A stretch of 64,000 nucleotides of DNA. It comes from Panagrolaimus kolymaensis (Eukaryota; Nematoda; Chromadorea; Rhabditida; Panagrolaimidae). The first letter of the stretch is position 1, and the number at the start of each line of letters is the position of its first letter. Below, piece by piece: positions 12,749-25,949 of the stretch. Made by a program: the position numbers and the translations under genes. Location: assembly GCA_028622995.1 (NCBI GenBank), contig JAJQJQ010000002.1, positions 372,001 to 436,000 on the forward strand. Direction: 5' to 3'. The notes under the pieces are model-generated. The model was not told the origin of the DNA. It saw nothing but the letters and a program-made list of their open reading frames with translations, and ran no database searches.

Positions 12749-15700
12749 TTATAAATATATGGCTTTGATAATAATGGGATTTATTAGAAAATAAAAATAT
12801 TGAAATTAAATCTGAATTTTTTTTATTTTAAATAAAACTTTCGATGTTGAAATTCAAAAGTACAGTACACGAACGAATGTGCTTTTTTTAAAAGGATTAA
12901 AAAGCGTTCAATTTTTTTTAACAAAAATCATTTTTAAGAACAAGTTTGGTCTTTTTTTGATGTTGATTGATTTAAAAAATAAAAATAAAACGATTGCAAA
13001 ACGAATTGAAAAATGTTCTTGAAAGAAAAAAATCTTAAAAAACATCTTCAAATTCCTTTTTGATGAAGGTCAATATTTTTTTCAAAGTTTTTTAGCGAAC
13101 AAGAAAAATAAAATATTTGAAGAAACTCATTCACATTAAAAAGAAAAATGAAAATAAGGAAACTCATTGTTTTTATATACCCTACAGAAAAATATTTCTC
13201 ATAGTTTTAGAAATAAATAATAAACAGAAGGAAAAAATTTAGTCTTCGATGAATAATAATAAAAATAACACGAGGAGAAAGTAAGTAAGTAAAACCTGGA
13301 GGCTATGAAGAAAGCGCGAAGGAGAAGAAGAAGACAACGATTTGGGGGATAAACAACAAAAACCGCAATCGTGTTGCAATTGTGTATTTGAAATAAATAA
13401 GCGAGCGACAAAAAAAACATAAAGAAGATGAAACAACAAAGTTTTGTGTGTTTTTTTATTTATTGCATTTTTTTGTGGGTGCGAAAACGCTTATTTTTTC
13501 AAGAAAAGGTTCGATGATCAAGAAATTGACGGACAACTACCTACCTACGTGTTGCTTGCTTGGTTTCATGTTATAAATATTTTTTTTGGCGGGTATGATT
13601 GGAAAACAGCCAACAAAACACGTAATTTTTTTTGGTGGCTGACCTTTATGGCTTTGGTTGATGGATGCTTTGCGCCGCCGCTCTTTTGATTTATTTATTT
13701 TTTGCTTTTGAAAAGCTCGGTTTGAAAAGTTTTATGAAATCATATTGTTTATGTTTTGAACTTTTGGAGTACACAAAGCCGCAACAAAAAAAAAGTTTAC
13801 AACAATATTAAAGGGTCAAGAACCAAATGTGTTTGAAATATGTTGTTTTTTGCCACATGAGAAATTATTTAAAAATGATAAAAACGTGATGGATAAATTT
13901 TTATGGTTATTATTTTTTTGTGGCGGAACAAAATTGGAAAAAAGATTAGCTTCAAAACCGAGCAGTCACGTAGATACTATTTACCACCTGGAGTGTCCAT
14001 TTCTCGCAACAACGACAAAAAAAATATCAAAGAATTCTCATATTTTTTACAAACCACCCATGAACCACCATGAATGAACGAAAAGTGTTATTGTAAAACA
14101 ATGCCTAAACATTTTTTTTGTTCATTTTACTGGAACTAAGGAGGTACAACAAGAAAAGTTTAAATTAATGGGAAAATTTAACAAAAAAAAAAGACAGAAC
14201 ATCACTTTTTTTGTCGGTCTCTTTTTTACTTTTGATTAACGGTTTACAATCAAACAAACACATTCATTATTTCACAGTCACTTTTGACAAAACTGCAAAA
14301 AAAAAACGAAGCCAACAGAAAAAAATGGGTGTGAAATTATGCAAGTTTAAAAAAACACCCTCAACAAGAAATTTATGTATGTAAGCAGAAAGGATTATGA
14401 AAATATGTGAAGATTGGAACTATAAAAAATCAAACTCCAAAAAAGTATTTATTGAATTTTTGGTCATCAAATTTTCTGAAACCAAATGCTTAATAAATTT
14501 TTTGCGTGGTTATTAGCAATTTTAAGCCGAATCTTAAAAGTTATTAGTTGTTTTAAAATATATGTTTTTAAAGTTTAAACTAAGATTATCCATGAGTAAT
14601 TTAAAGATATGTAAACAGTTTAAGCCTTTGACGTCAAAAGGCTCAAATCTTCGAAATTTTGAAAATTAAAAATAAGTTTTTCAAAGACATCATCATGCTA
14701 CAACAGAAGCTATTGTAGCCAGCCTACTCAAAAATTGGACTATCCCAAGTTTAAAAAAAGGTTAAATCAACTAAGGAATTTATGGAGAATAGAAAAAGGG
14801 AACACAGGAAGTGGCACTTCATTACCACTCGAATTTTCAATGACATCGTGAGTAGAAATAGGCCAATTGTTAACAAACAAAAAAAGGTTGAAATAATTCC
14901 AAGAATTTCTTTTGTAAACTTTTTTTTAACAATCAACCAACTTTTAAAGTGAGCGGGAAAACTTGAAACAAAAAAAACTTTAGGTCAAGGATTTTATCAA
15001 AACTTTATTCCACAAAAAAGTGTTGCGGTTCTAAAAATTATTGTTTTAAATTTAACTGAGTTTAGTTCAGACTCTTTTAAACTTGCAAAAACGAAAAATT
15101 GCAAAAAAAGATTGAGATTTGAGATATATTTTCTAAAAAAGTGATTGAAAAGTAAACACAGCATTCGTTTTTCTTTTCTTTCGTTTTACGTAAAGAAAAA
15201 AAGAAGAGAGAAGAAAAAAAGTGAAAAGAGATTTGTTTTATGTGATTTAAGAATTTTTTTGGTTGAACTCAAGTCAAATCAAATCAAATAGGTGGCAGTC
15301 GTCGTCAGTCCAGTCAGTCATGAGAAAAAAGCGTGAAAAGAAATGTTTGGATATATTTTCTTTGTTTTTAGACTACTAATAAAAATGAAAGTGAAAGGAG
15401 ATGAAAAAAGGAAGATAAATTATATGACACTTGTACTTACATATGTATATGCAAACATGCAAGAAGAATAAAAGATAAATATTTGGGAGGAAAAATTTTA
15501 TTTATTAATTTTTTGGAATTTTTATATTGAAAAGAATTTGAGCGTTGGAAAACTGGATAATTAAAAGGTAGAATGAAAACTTGAAATTTTAATATAAATG
15601 GGTGGTTTAAGGCTGCCATAGTCATTGATTGTAAAATCTTTGTTATCTTTAATCCAAAAAATTGGAGCTTCTCTAGAAAGCGTTTTTCCACCAATCGAAC

Positions 15701-18700
15701 AAGCTACAGACAAGTAAAAAAGACAACAATCTATGAATCAAGAAGAAACGGAAACAACCTCAAATTGCTTTCTCATTCAAACAAGCAAAAAACTTCCATG
15801 GAAATTCTTATCAAAAGCCAGACAACAACCAAAGAAAAAAAGGAGGGATATAGTAACAATCAATTGTCATCCAAGAATTAAAAAAATAATAAAAAGCAAT
15901 TTTCCCATTTTCTTTTTCTTCTTCGTCATTTTTGCTTTTTTTTTGTTGTCTTCTTTGTTGTTGTTGTTCAACAAAATTTTGGGAGAATAAAAAAAGTAAC
16001 ATGGAAAAATTATTACGCCTGCTTCCTCCTCTTTTTTTTATGTTACTTTTTACTATTAGAAATGCTTCAGGCAAGCGTCAGCGAGTATCACTTCCAGGAT
16101 TTTGATCATGATGCAACCAACAACTCTCACACCCAAAATGCGCTTTAATTGACAAATGTATGTAATTGTTCAACCAAAAAAGTAAAAAATAAAATAAAAT
16201 TGAACATGTTTAAAAACCGGATATTTGTTCTTGACGCAATGAAAAGGAAATACATAAATAAATTAGACGAGATTAAGAGATGAGATAAGAAGAAGATATA
16301 TAAAAATAGATTTTGAGGTTGTTCAATTTGCTCAGGATGCTTTTAATCATCATCATTATGAAAAGAGCCCAATTAAACACATGGTTGGCGGTGGAAGAAG
16401 AAAAAAGTATAAAAAAATAAAAACTCGCCACATAAAAAAACGTGTTAATCAGTCAAATCATGAAATTGGTTTTTTTTCTTAATGATTTGACAGACATAAA
16501 AAATTTAATCAGAAAGAAAGAAAAAAAATTGCACTCATTAATGAGGAAAAAAAGTGAGGTGATAAAGAAATGGGTTGGAGTTAGTTTTGATAAAATATAT
16601 TGTTTTATGCTACGCATCGATTTCCTGCTTTTTATATTATCACCGATGTGCAAAAAAAAGTAATAAAAGCTATGCTAAAAATTATTATAGGTGTTTTTGT
16701 TAAAACTTTGATCTCCAAGAAGAAACTCCAAAGTTGCTTACTTTTCTATTCAAGGCTAATATGAAATTAGCTTTACGGATAAAAATTCGTAATTTTGTGT
16801 TTATGGATATCATCCAACAAAACAAAAGTCACTATAGTAATGCTTCTAAAATATTCATGCTTGTTAGCAACGTTGGTTCAAAACTTTTTGAACTTTATTT
16901 TCACGTATTCTATTCTGTATAGTTTATGAATAAATCAAAACCGGTTAAAAATTTAAAAATTCTATGTGAAAGATGTTTAACAACCGTGCAAAAAAAACTA
17001 AAATGACCCAAAACCTTTAGCAACCAAAAAAGACAACAAAAAATTAAGTATGTCATCACCCACGGATACGAATGGCACCAATAAAAAAATGGACAAATGT
17101 GGTTTACGGCTTTTTTCTTTCAACAACAAAAGATTTTCCATAAAAATAAAAATAGAATTACGTTGTTTGTTATTTTTTTATTCCATAAATTGCTATATGG
17201 GTTCAAACAAGGGAAAATAATGCAAGATAAAAAGCTTTTTTTGTTGAAAGCAAAAAATTTAAACAGCTGGAACCTTAAAAAATAACATAATAAAATGGTG
17301 GCTTTAAGAGATTTGTGGAGGCTGCTTTTATATACAAGATTCAAAAAAGATAAATGTTTTAAACCAAAGATTTCAAAAGCGGGTGAAAACATTGGTTTTA
17401 AAGTTGAGTAAACAAAGAGATAAAAAAATATATAGGATAATTGGATTTAAAAAACAGCAGACATTTAAAAAAATGAAATCTTTTCAGTAAGACTTGCTTC
17501 GAAAGCTTGGAACATTTTGATTGAAAAAATCACAAATTCTAATAATCTTTCTTTCCTACTCAAAGAATTTTTAAATACACGGAATTATTTTGATACCAAT
17601 GGATTTTAAACTTATTTCTTGCAAAGACGATTTTCATCAACTAAGTTTTTTTTAAATCAAACCTGCGATTAAAGATTGATAACCTTCTCAATTTTTTCCA
17701 TTGATAAAAAAATAAAGATCAAGAAAAGTTTTTTTTACTGATCGAGACGAAACATAAGCAACAACTGCTTTTTGCAACTTTGCTTCCCTTTTTTTAACTG
17801 TTCTTAAAACGGGGGCAAATGGAAAATACGATGACAAATGGGTTAAAAATCTTATATTTTCTTCTAACAAAAAAAAACAAACACAAAGAATCAAGTTGCA
17901 AAAAAAGGTGGCAAAAAAACTTTTTGAGGAAAACTCGGGCGTCAACGGAAGTGCACAAATCGCAACCTTTCAACCTTAAAATTATTTGAGAAAAAACAGC
18001 AGAAAAAAATAAAGAAAAAGTTTTGATTTATATTTTTTTTGTTTTCAACAAGTGCAAAAGTGTGAATGTTTTTGAGGGATGATTTTTGGCATTTATATAA
18101 ACTTTTGAATCATTTTTACAGAATCATCTGAGAAATTTATTTTGTAAACAATTAATTTTTTGAAACTTTAGAAAGTACTTAGAAAGTGTAAATTTTTAAA
18201 TATCAAATATTAAAATTATTTTTGGCACAATAGGAGAGCAGCAATAATGAATCAAATGCACTTTAGGCGAGATTCTAAAGTTAAAAATGTATTACTTTAA
18301 AAGAGTTCCTACGAAACAAAAAAAAATATTATGACCCATTCTTCTCCGAAAAAAAAATGAAAAACAAAAAAATATATAATTCAAATTCCTTATATTTTTC
18401 AAGTCAAAAACATTTATAAAAATGGGAAAAATGTTTCGAAAAAAATTAGAAAAAGGAAGAAAAACATCGTCGGTATATTGTTTGGTCGAAAAAGAAAAAA
18501 TAATAGCGCCTTCTTTAAAAAAAACAAGCAAGCAAAAAGAAGAAGAAAAATAAACAAGTAAACAAAATTCAATGCTTGTGGCAATGAAATGACTTTGACT
18601 CAAAAAAAAAACAAGCAATGGTGGCGCTTAAAGTTTTTAGTTGGTTATTTCAGAACGGCTATTTTTGGTGAGATTTTTCTGAACATAAAAACATAATAAA

Positions 18701-20855
18701 TCGTCTAAAAAAATAAAATAAAAAGGTTTTCTAAGGTTATTAGGGAAATATCGATACACTTATTCCCATTATGTGTGCCGCGAAAACTAAACTTTTAAAG
18801 AATGATTACAAAAATATAACATTCATAAATTCTTTACGTTTTTAAGTTATTTTTAGACTTTGTCATCCATCCCTCGCATCGTTAGATTATCATCACCCGG
18901 TAGCTTTGTTCTAATGTTTCAAAATAACTCATCGACTGCCTGGTGCAAGTTAGTCTAGTCACATTACTGCATTTTTTTCGGTCAACCAGCCAATCCAAAA
19001 TTGCCACCATTGCAATTTGCAATTTGCAAATCTCGTGTTTTTTACTCATTTTTAAAAGTCTTCCTCATCATTTTCAACATCATCTGATTCATTAACCAAA
19101 AAAGAAAATGTGTCTATTTAAAACATGCCATTCTTTTAAAGTTTCAAAGGACAATAGTCCTCAAAAAAACAATAATAAAAAAAATGCGAATGAAATATCC
19201 TTCATCACACGTGTTTTTGTTTATGGCATATCTTTGAGCTTTAAAAAGATGGCTGGTTGGCTGGTTCACTACCGCCACCCTCACGTTCCATTATTTCATT
19301 GCACTTTTTGCATGTTATTTTTTTTCTGGAAGCACAAACAACAAGGAGAGAAAAAAAATGCCTAAAAAATAAATGGCAGCTTAAATGACACATGTGAAAC
19401 GAGGAAGAAAAAAAAATAGGATAAATGCTTCTTCGTGTCTGCAAAACAAAATAAAAAATAAAAATTGGGGCAAAAGACAATAACAAAACAAAATAATAAC
19501 TGACATATTGAAATTACATAAAAGAAACAAAAAATATTATTTAAAGGTTTAGGTTCAAAAGACGAAAAAAAAGTTTCATATAACAAAATGAAGATATTAT
19601 TAGTATCGAGATTCAGCGAGACAATACCAAACCATGTAGCAGAAAAAATGCAAGATCTGTAAAAAGCTAGCTAGGTTTAGAAACATTCAATCGAATGAAT
19701 ATCAAAAAATGGAAAAATACTAACAAATGAGATCGAGATACCGACAATTCCTTTTCAACAAAGTAAAGTACAGTGAAAAGCGTCAAAAAAGCCTCATTTA
19801 ACTATTTTAAGTACGCAAAGTTCACCCACATAAAAAAGAAGAAGAAAAAAACGTCAAATATCATAATCCAACAACATCACCGAATCAAATATTTGAACTT
19901 TGTTTATTTAAACTCTCAAACAAAAAAATTCTTGAGTTTTATTTATACAATGAGTAACAACGCCATCATCAGAGAATGACACAAACTTCTAAAAAAATCT
20001 CATTATTTATTCATTTTTCTTGGGCTTAAAAATTAATAAGACTTCTTCAAAGGATGGCTCACAAAATATTCGCCAAATATTAAATCTTCTTTATTCACCT
20101 CAAACCAGATTTTTAAATAATCCGTTAAATTATCCTAAATATTTATCCTTTAAAAACTTAAAAGAAATTGATGAATCATGCGTTGTTAAATGCAAAAAGT
20201 TTTAGGATTTCTTATCGAAGAAACAAACACAAAATAGACGCATGTAAAAGAAAGTTTTTTTTGAGTGATTTTGAGTCAGCGCAATAAAAAAAAAAGAATC
20301 ATGCAAAAGGAAAAGGAAACGAACAATCAAAATCAAAGACGCAAAAAGTTTTAAATCTAACATGAGAAGAAAAAGATAGATAGGACTATCTATGATGGCG
20401 GTGACAATGACGTCAAACCCTCCCAAGAAAAAGAAGGATAAAAAAACGGCGGAAGAAATTATTTTAGGACTCTTGATATATTTACACCATTTCAAAAGGG
20501 GTTATGCTACGTTTTTCTGTTATTAAAAAACGATGAATAAGCTTCATAGAATAAAGGATTGGCAATGGTAAAAAAAATTTAAAAAATTCACAATAGAATA
20601 TATGTATTTATGTATTTTTAGATTTCCTCCAGATATTTGTAATTGAAGGAAGTCGAAATTTTTTATTAGCAACTTTTGTTACTCCAAATAGAAAAGCGTT
20701 TATGTATTTTTAAATTTCCTCCTGATAATGAGTATGAAAAGGTTTGAAATATTTGTGAAATAAGTTAAAAAACAACTAAAGTAATTCATTCATATGTCAA
20801 ATCTTTATTGAAGTTACAAAAAATTTCATTAAAAATAAGTACAAAATAGTAGTTA
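12749..20855. other. 8.1-kb gene desert
   Basis: This region lies upstream of the DRAM-like gene and downstream of the gene at 20856. It is dense in A and T runs, and no convincing exon, tRNA or hairpin gene was found. The part around 18840-19070 is less AT-rich than its surroundings. Near 20600-20740 two words, TTTATGTATTTTTA followed by ATTTCCTCC, recur about 80 nt apart. Distal regulatory DNA is possible but cannot be shown from sequence alone. Confidence 0.55.
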
Positions 20856-21854
20856 TCAGTCTTCAAGGTATTGATAATTTTGAATCAAATCTTCGATGAG
20901 TAAAGCATGTCGATGAGCATAATACAATGAATGAAGCACCGGACGAAATGGTGTAAGAAGAGTTGCTTCTTCTTGAATTTTGGGTTTCTTAGTTGCAAAT
21001 GAAGCAATTTGAGTTGGACCTTCTAAAAAACAAACATATTTACCAACAAACAAAAAAAAAACAAAGAATAACAAACCTGGAGGATGAATCAAGTTTGACG
21101 GACGGTAACGTTCATAACTCATTGGAAAGATGATAGTTTTGTTATTGAAAATAACAGGATGAAGAGGATCAGGAAGTGTTGTTTCTTCGCTATACTTTTC
21201 TTTATCATCCATTGTTTCAACGCCACAATCGCAGATAACCTAAAAAGAGTTGCATGAAGAACTATGTTTACTTTTCTAACTTGCAAAGTCAAGGAGACAA
21301 CCTTAAAAACTTACTTGACTTGGTCGAAAAGCAGCTCGTCGAGGTGATAAAATCATTTCACCCTTAGCATCGAGATCCTTTGTTTCATCTCCTTCAGTTT
21401 GAGGAGAATTTATATTTTGAGTTGAAGCCATTGATACATTTGAAACAACAGGAGTAGCATTTTGAGGTGAAACATTCGACATTGATACATCAGTTGAAGA
21501 AGAAATAACACCTTTGGGTGAAGCTACAGCATTCTTAGCAGGAGGAACGGCAGCAGATGCACGACCATTTGAAGGCGAAGCTGCTTTGGATAACTAAAAA
21601 CACTATCTTGTTAATCAAAGCAACAACAAAAAATAAATAAAGCTCACACTCTTGGATTTGCTTGATTGTTTCTCTTTTCGATTTTGTTTGATAGATTTTT
21701 CAGATGATGATGACAAAGCCGTTGATAATACTTCTTCTCGTTTTCTTTTCATCTTTCGTGAATGAGACCCATCATCAAGGATATGAAAATGTCGTTGAAA
21801 TATGAGACCAATAGCAAATCCAAAAAAGATTAAAAGTAAATTTTGCAAGTCCAT
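20856..21854 (-). CDS. Unrecognised single-TM protein with disordered Ser/Ala/Pro-rich region
   Basis: Four exons (21648-21854, 21315-21593, 21077-21239, 20856-21022) join in phase to 271 residues. I do not recognise the family. Residues about 4-20 are a hydrophobic helix (LQNLLLIFFGFAIGLIF) with no clear signal cleavage site, so an N-terminal anchor is likely. It is followed by a Lys/Arg-rich stretch (KMKRKREE) and a long Ser/Ala/Asn/Pro-rich segment (residues about 70-150) that looks disordered. The C-terminal third is more ordered in appearance, with CDCG, an FNNKTIIFPMSYERYRP block and a final helix-like segment rich in His, Leu and Tyr. The first-exon donor is GTGAGC. The gene is divergent from the Hrs-like gene, with starts 527 nt apart. 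The intact frame over four exons supports a real gene. Confidence 0.7.
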
Positions 21855-22381
21855 GATTGAATTGATGAAGAAAAAATCAGAAGAGATTCACGTTGAAATT
21901 TGACAATGACATAATGAAACACAATTAAAATAAGTCTTGGAGAAAGTTATAAAATTTTTGCATAAAAAATGAAAAAGTGAAGAATTTTAAAAGTAAAAAT
22001 CTTTTGGAACGAAAACAAATTATTGGCGACGTTTTTTTGTCATAAAAAATGCTTGCCTAAAATTTGATTGAATCAAGCTTGCAATTTTTTGAATCTTTTT
22101 TTGAATGTCTTCCCTTATGTTTTTTTTTCTAATGTCATTAATTAACTTTATTGAATGGTTGTGGAATTACTTTAACTAACCAAAATTTTTATGAAAAATA
22201 GTTTACTCTATCGTCGTTTGAGATAATTAATACTTGTCCTTTTAATCTCGCGAAATTTATCGTTTCATTTTTTTTGTCAAAACAATATTTGCATATTTAC
22301 TTTTTACATTATTTTACAACTTTGTAATTTTTAGGCAGTGATTTTTTTTTTCACTTTCAATTTCTCATCATTATTTCGAAG
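21855..22381. other. Divergent promoter region
   Basis: This stretch separates the starts of the single-TM gene (-) and the Hrs-like gene (+). It has T-rich stretches, and a TTTTTAG lies about 45 nt before the Hrs-like start, a possible trans-splice or 5' UTR intron acceptor. I searched it for an exon encoding a VHS domain and saw none. Confidence 0.55.
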
Positions 22382-24579
22382 ATGATCGAGAAAAGTAATC
22401 AATGTTTCCGGTAAGTTTGAAAGCTATTTATTTTAACCAATAATATTATATCTTTTAGGTGCCGTTCCGAGTTCCGCATTTTTAGCAAAAAACATCTTTG
22501 CCGCGCATGCGGAGAAATCTTTTGTGATCGTTGCAGCAATCATCAAATTTTTCTTCCTCAATTTGGTATTGAGAAAATGGTTCGAGTTTGTGATACATGT
22601 TTCGTAATGAATATCAAGAAAAGCTCAACGGAAGTATGTTTTAATATATGTTTTTCATTAATTAGCTTAAATTTACAATATTTTAGGTACCTAAAAACAT
22701 TACTGATGAAGAAGAAAACCGACGTTTAAAGGAATTGGAAGCCCAAGAAGAGGAGGAACTTCAGCTTGCTATTGCTCTTAGTCAAAGTGAAGCTGAATAC
22801 AAGGTTTGTTCATTTTCTCCCTTTTATATTTTTTGATCTTTTTCATTTCCAGAAACAAACTAACTGTGCTCCTGCTGCTAATTCATCTTCTGGCAAAAAT
22901 TTTTATCTTCCTCCTTCATTTGACGGAAACGAAAGTGTTTGTGGAGGTGCAACAAGGCCTTTAAATGAGGGTATAAATCGTTTTAAATTTTGTGATTATT
23001 TAATTCATTAATTTTAGGCTTTCCTTTACCATCTGAAACTCTCTTAGCTGATCCTAATCTTGCTCATTATATGGATCGTGTTTATTGGGAAAAGAAGTTG
23101 GTTGATGTAAGCTTTGTTAATATGTGTGCATCTCCTAAACTTTGTTTTTTGTAGAACTCAACTGGAATAGCTCATCCACCAAATGACATTTCATATTCAT
23201 CAACTCGTGGTCTCAATCATTCTCGTCAGCCACTATATCCTATTCATACTGCCAAAAGTACTGCTGCTGTTCAACCATCTTATCCACCCGATTTTGGTAA
23301 AATTTCTTATGCTCTTCAACCATCATATCCTGTTGCCAAATCAACTTTTGATCAATTATCATCTCTTGATTCCATTAATCAAAAACTTCAAAAGATGTCC
23401 ACGAAAGAAGATGATACAGACACTGAAAGAACTAAAAACTTTTGTGAAAGGATCAAAGAAAAAATTGATACCGTTGATAATCGTATGGGAAATAACATGG
23501 CGCTAGGACGTTCGAATGCAAGTGATCCATCAATTCATGGTTTATTCTCTGAAGTAACTGATATGCATGCTGGTGTCTTGGATCGTCTTAATTCTTTGGA
23601 AAATGATCGTGAATATTATGAAGGTCTTCAAACTCATCTTGCACATATTCAAGAATCTCTTCAAACGGTTACTACTCTTCGTGAGGATCATGAACGTATT
23701 CGCCAAGAACGTCTTCTCGCCGAACATCGTGAACGTCAAGAACAGATGAAGCAGCAGATAGCTATTATGCGTGCTAAAAAGCAGGAAATGAACCACCAAC
23801 AACGTCAAATTGCTTTTCAACGCTCTTTCGAACAAGAACAAATCATGCAACGACGTGATGCTGTCCCAATTCAACCTGGATATCATGCAGCAATTCGGGA
23901 TGGTGCAATGCCAATGAATTACTATCCATCTATGGCTTTTGATCCAATTGCTTCTCAATCTGGATTTCAACAACGTCATATTGGTCTTCCACACTTCCAA
24001 GATCAAAACATGCAGCAAAGTAAAAATACCTCTGTCCAACATGGTTTTCCTGCAAGTGGTTATGGTGATGCCGCAAACGATGATACACTTATTCGTGATT
24101 TATTGGGCTCTTATCCAGAAACATATCTTCCACAACGTCATACTCATCTTCAACTCTTTGAAGAACCTAACAATCAACAAGTCCAAGGTTTGGCTGGTCA
24201 ACATGGCTATCCTGCAAATGTTTATGATGGCGGAGCTAATGATCCCATGTTGATGAATTCTAGTCAAATCATGCCTCCTCTTGCTTCTCAACCAATTACA
24301 TCTAGTTCCATGAATGCTTCTTATTCAATGACTCCTGAACATATGGATCAACCATCTTTGGCTCCTCAACCAATGCGTCCTCGTGTATCAATGCATCAAC
24401 AGTCAATGACTTCTCAACACATGGATCAACAATCTATGGGTTCTCATCCTTCAATGCCTGGAATGCATTCTCATGATATGGCGCCTATTGTTCCTCCTTA
24501 TTATGGCTTATACTCTCCTCAACGAATGAACATGGATCCAAATCAACAACAAAACTATCCTGAACATTCTCAACAGTGA
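22382..24579 (+). CDS. Hrs/Vps27-like FYVE-UIM protein lacking a VHS domain
   Basis: Six exons (22382-22410, 22459-22633, 22687-22803, 22853-22970, 23018-23106, 23155-24579) join in phase to 650 residues. Hrs is the ESCRT-0 subunit that sorts ubiquitinated cargo on PI3P-rich endosomes. The FYVE zinc finger starts only seven residues from the start; all eight Cys ligands are present (C8, C11, C24, C27, C32, C35, C54, C57), and FGIEKMVRVC matches Hrs. A textbook UIM lies at about 89-105 (EEEELQLAIALSQSEAE). A helical region at about 305-410, with YYEGLQTHLAHI and an IMRAKKQE block, matches the Hrs core that pairs with STAM. The Gln/Met/Pro-rich tail (about 413-650) is typical. Odd points are the missing N-terminal VHS domain, the missing WxxD motif, and Leu23 where PI3P-binding fingers have the second His of the HHCR motif. 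An unseen upstream exon is the main alternative. Confidence 0.85.
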
Positions 24580-24702
24580 ATTTTAAAATTGTATTTTTTT
24601 GTGTAAATTTATACTGATTGTATGGTAAAAATAAAAATGTTTCTTTAATTACTTTGTTTTAATTTTCCTTTTATTATGATATTTTTAAAAGTTATGCTAG
24701 GA

Positions 24703-25949
24703 TTAATCATTTTTTGCAACTTTTCCTAAAAGAAATGATGAAACAATTTTGTATGGACGAAGTTCATAATCAATGTAAGTGGCTTCATCGATAGCGACTT
24801 GATCACCGGTGAGACGATTGACCAAAGCAACGCAAATAATTGCACCTTTGATGTTGGCTCGAGAAGTGAAGGAAGCAAACCCAGTGGCTTCCATTTCAAT
24901 ATTATGAACGCCGATATCTTTCAATTTTGCAATGAAGCCTGCTTTTTCTTTAGCATCATATTCACAAAAAGCTCCATCCAAACGCATTTGTCCTTAAAAA
25001 AAATTTATTCAGTCATTGACATATATTGGTAAAAAATTACAACCAATCGTAACCATGCATGATTGTATTTTTTGGAAGTATTCAAGCTTTTTTAAAATTA
25101 ATTAAATTTTACCTTCATAGAAATCATCCGCGCATAAAGTTTTTCCTTGAACAACGGGTATTGAAACGGATCGGCCATGATGGTATAAATCGTTAGCTAA
25201 TTGTTGATTAAGTTTAGCTTCACGTTTAACAATTTTTCCATTGATATATTGAATGTGGACTTCTTCAAGCAAGCCATTAACCGTACCATTTGCAACTACC
25301 ACTGTTCCAGGTTTAACATCGATGCCTCCGCTAGTTCCAATACGAATGAATGAAACATCGGTGGCGTGAGCATAATGAAGAAGTTTAATGGTTTCATTAA
25401 GCATTATACTCATAGATGGCACACCCATTCCATGCTGAAATATATGATATTGGGGAAAGTAATAGGAGAAGGTTAGCTTACATTAATCCATAAAATTGGT
25501 CCAGTTTTAAACATAACAAATCGATCACTTTTTGAAAGGTTTGGACTTAATTGAATTCCTGAATCATTTGAAAAACGTTCTGCGTACATTTTGAATCGAG
25601 TTGGTGAACCTCCAGTGCAAACATACTAAAATTTAAAGCTATAAAAAATGAAAATGGAGTTTATCGGATATGAAAGCCACTTGTACCGCAAAGATGTCTT
25701 TTTAAAGGGCACGTTTGTCTATGGTTTGAAAGTCCTTACATAAAGAATTTCTCTTTGTTTTGTTTTTTTTTGTTAACGAAAAAAACTAACTTTAACATCA
25801 CCAAATATTTCAGGAAAATTTGTGTTACTTTTTGTGAGGCCAAAATGATAAAGAACGTCATCAATTTGTTCATTCAAAAATGGATTATTTACACAAACTT
25901 CACGATTTTTAGTTTCTAATGGAGGAATTTCAGCTGCTTCGTTTGCCAT
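24703..25949 (-). CDS. upp-1: Uridine phosphorylase
   Basis: Four exons (25791-25949, 25482-25625, 25113-25434, 24703-24992) join in phase to 304 residues, the usual size for animal uridine phosphorylases. The enzyme splits uridine with phosphate to uracil and ribose-1-phosphate in the cytosolic salvage pathway. Diagnostic blocks are CTGGSPTRF near the phosphate and substrate site, IRIGTSGGIDVKPGTVVVA, and NIEMEATGFASFTSRA followed by VNRLTGDQV, which match the ribose- and base-binding loops of the NP-1 family. No key block is missing. The start at 25949 gives a family-like short N terminus. Its 3' end faces the Hrs-like gene, only about 120 nt away, so the two are convergent. The symbol is that of the C. 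elegans orthologue and is used on family grounds. Confidence 0.92.
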
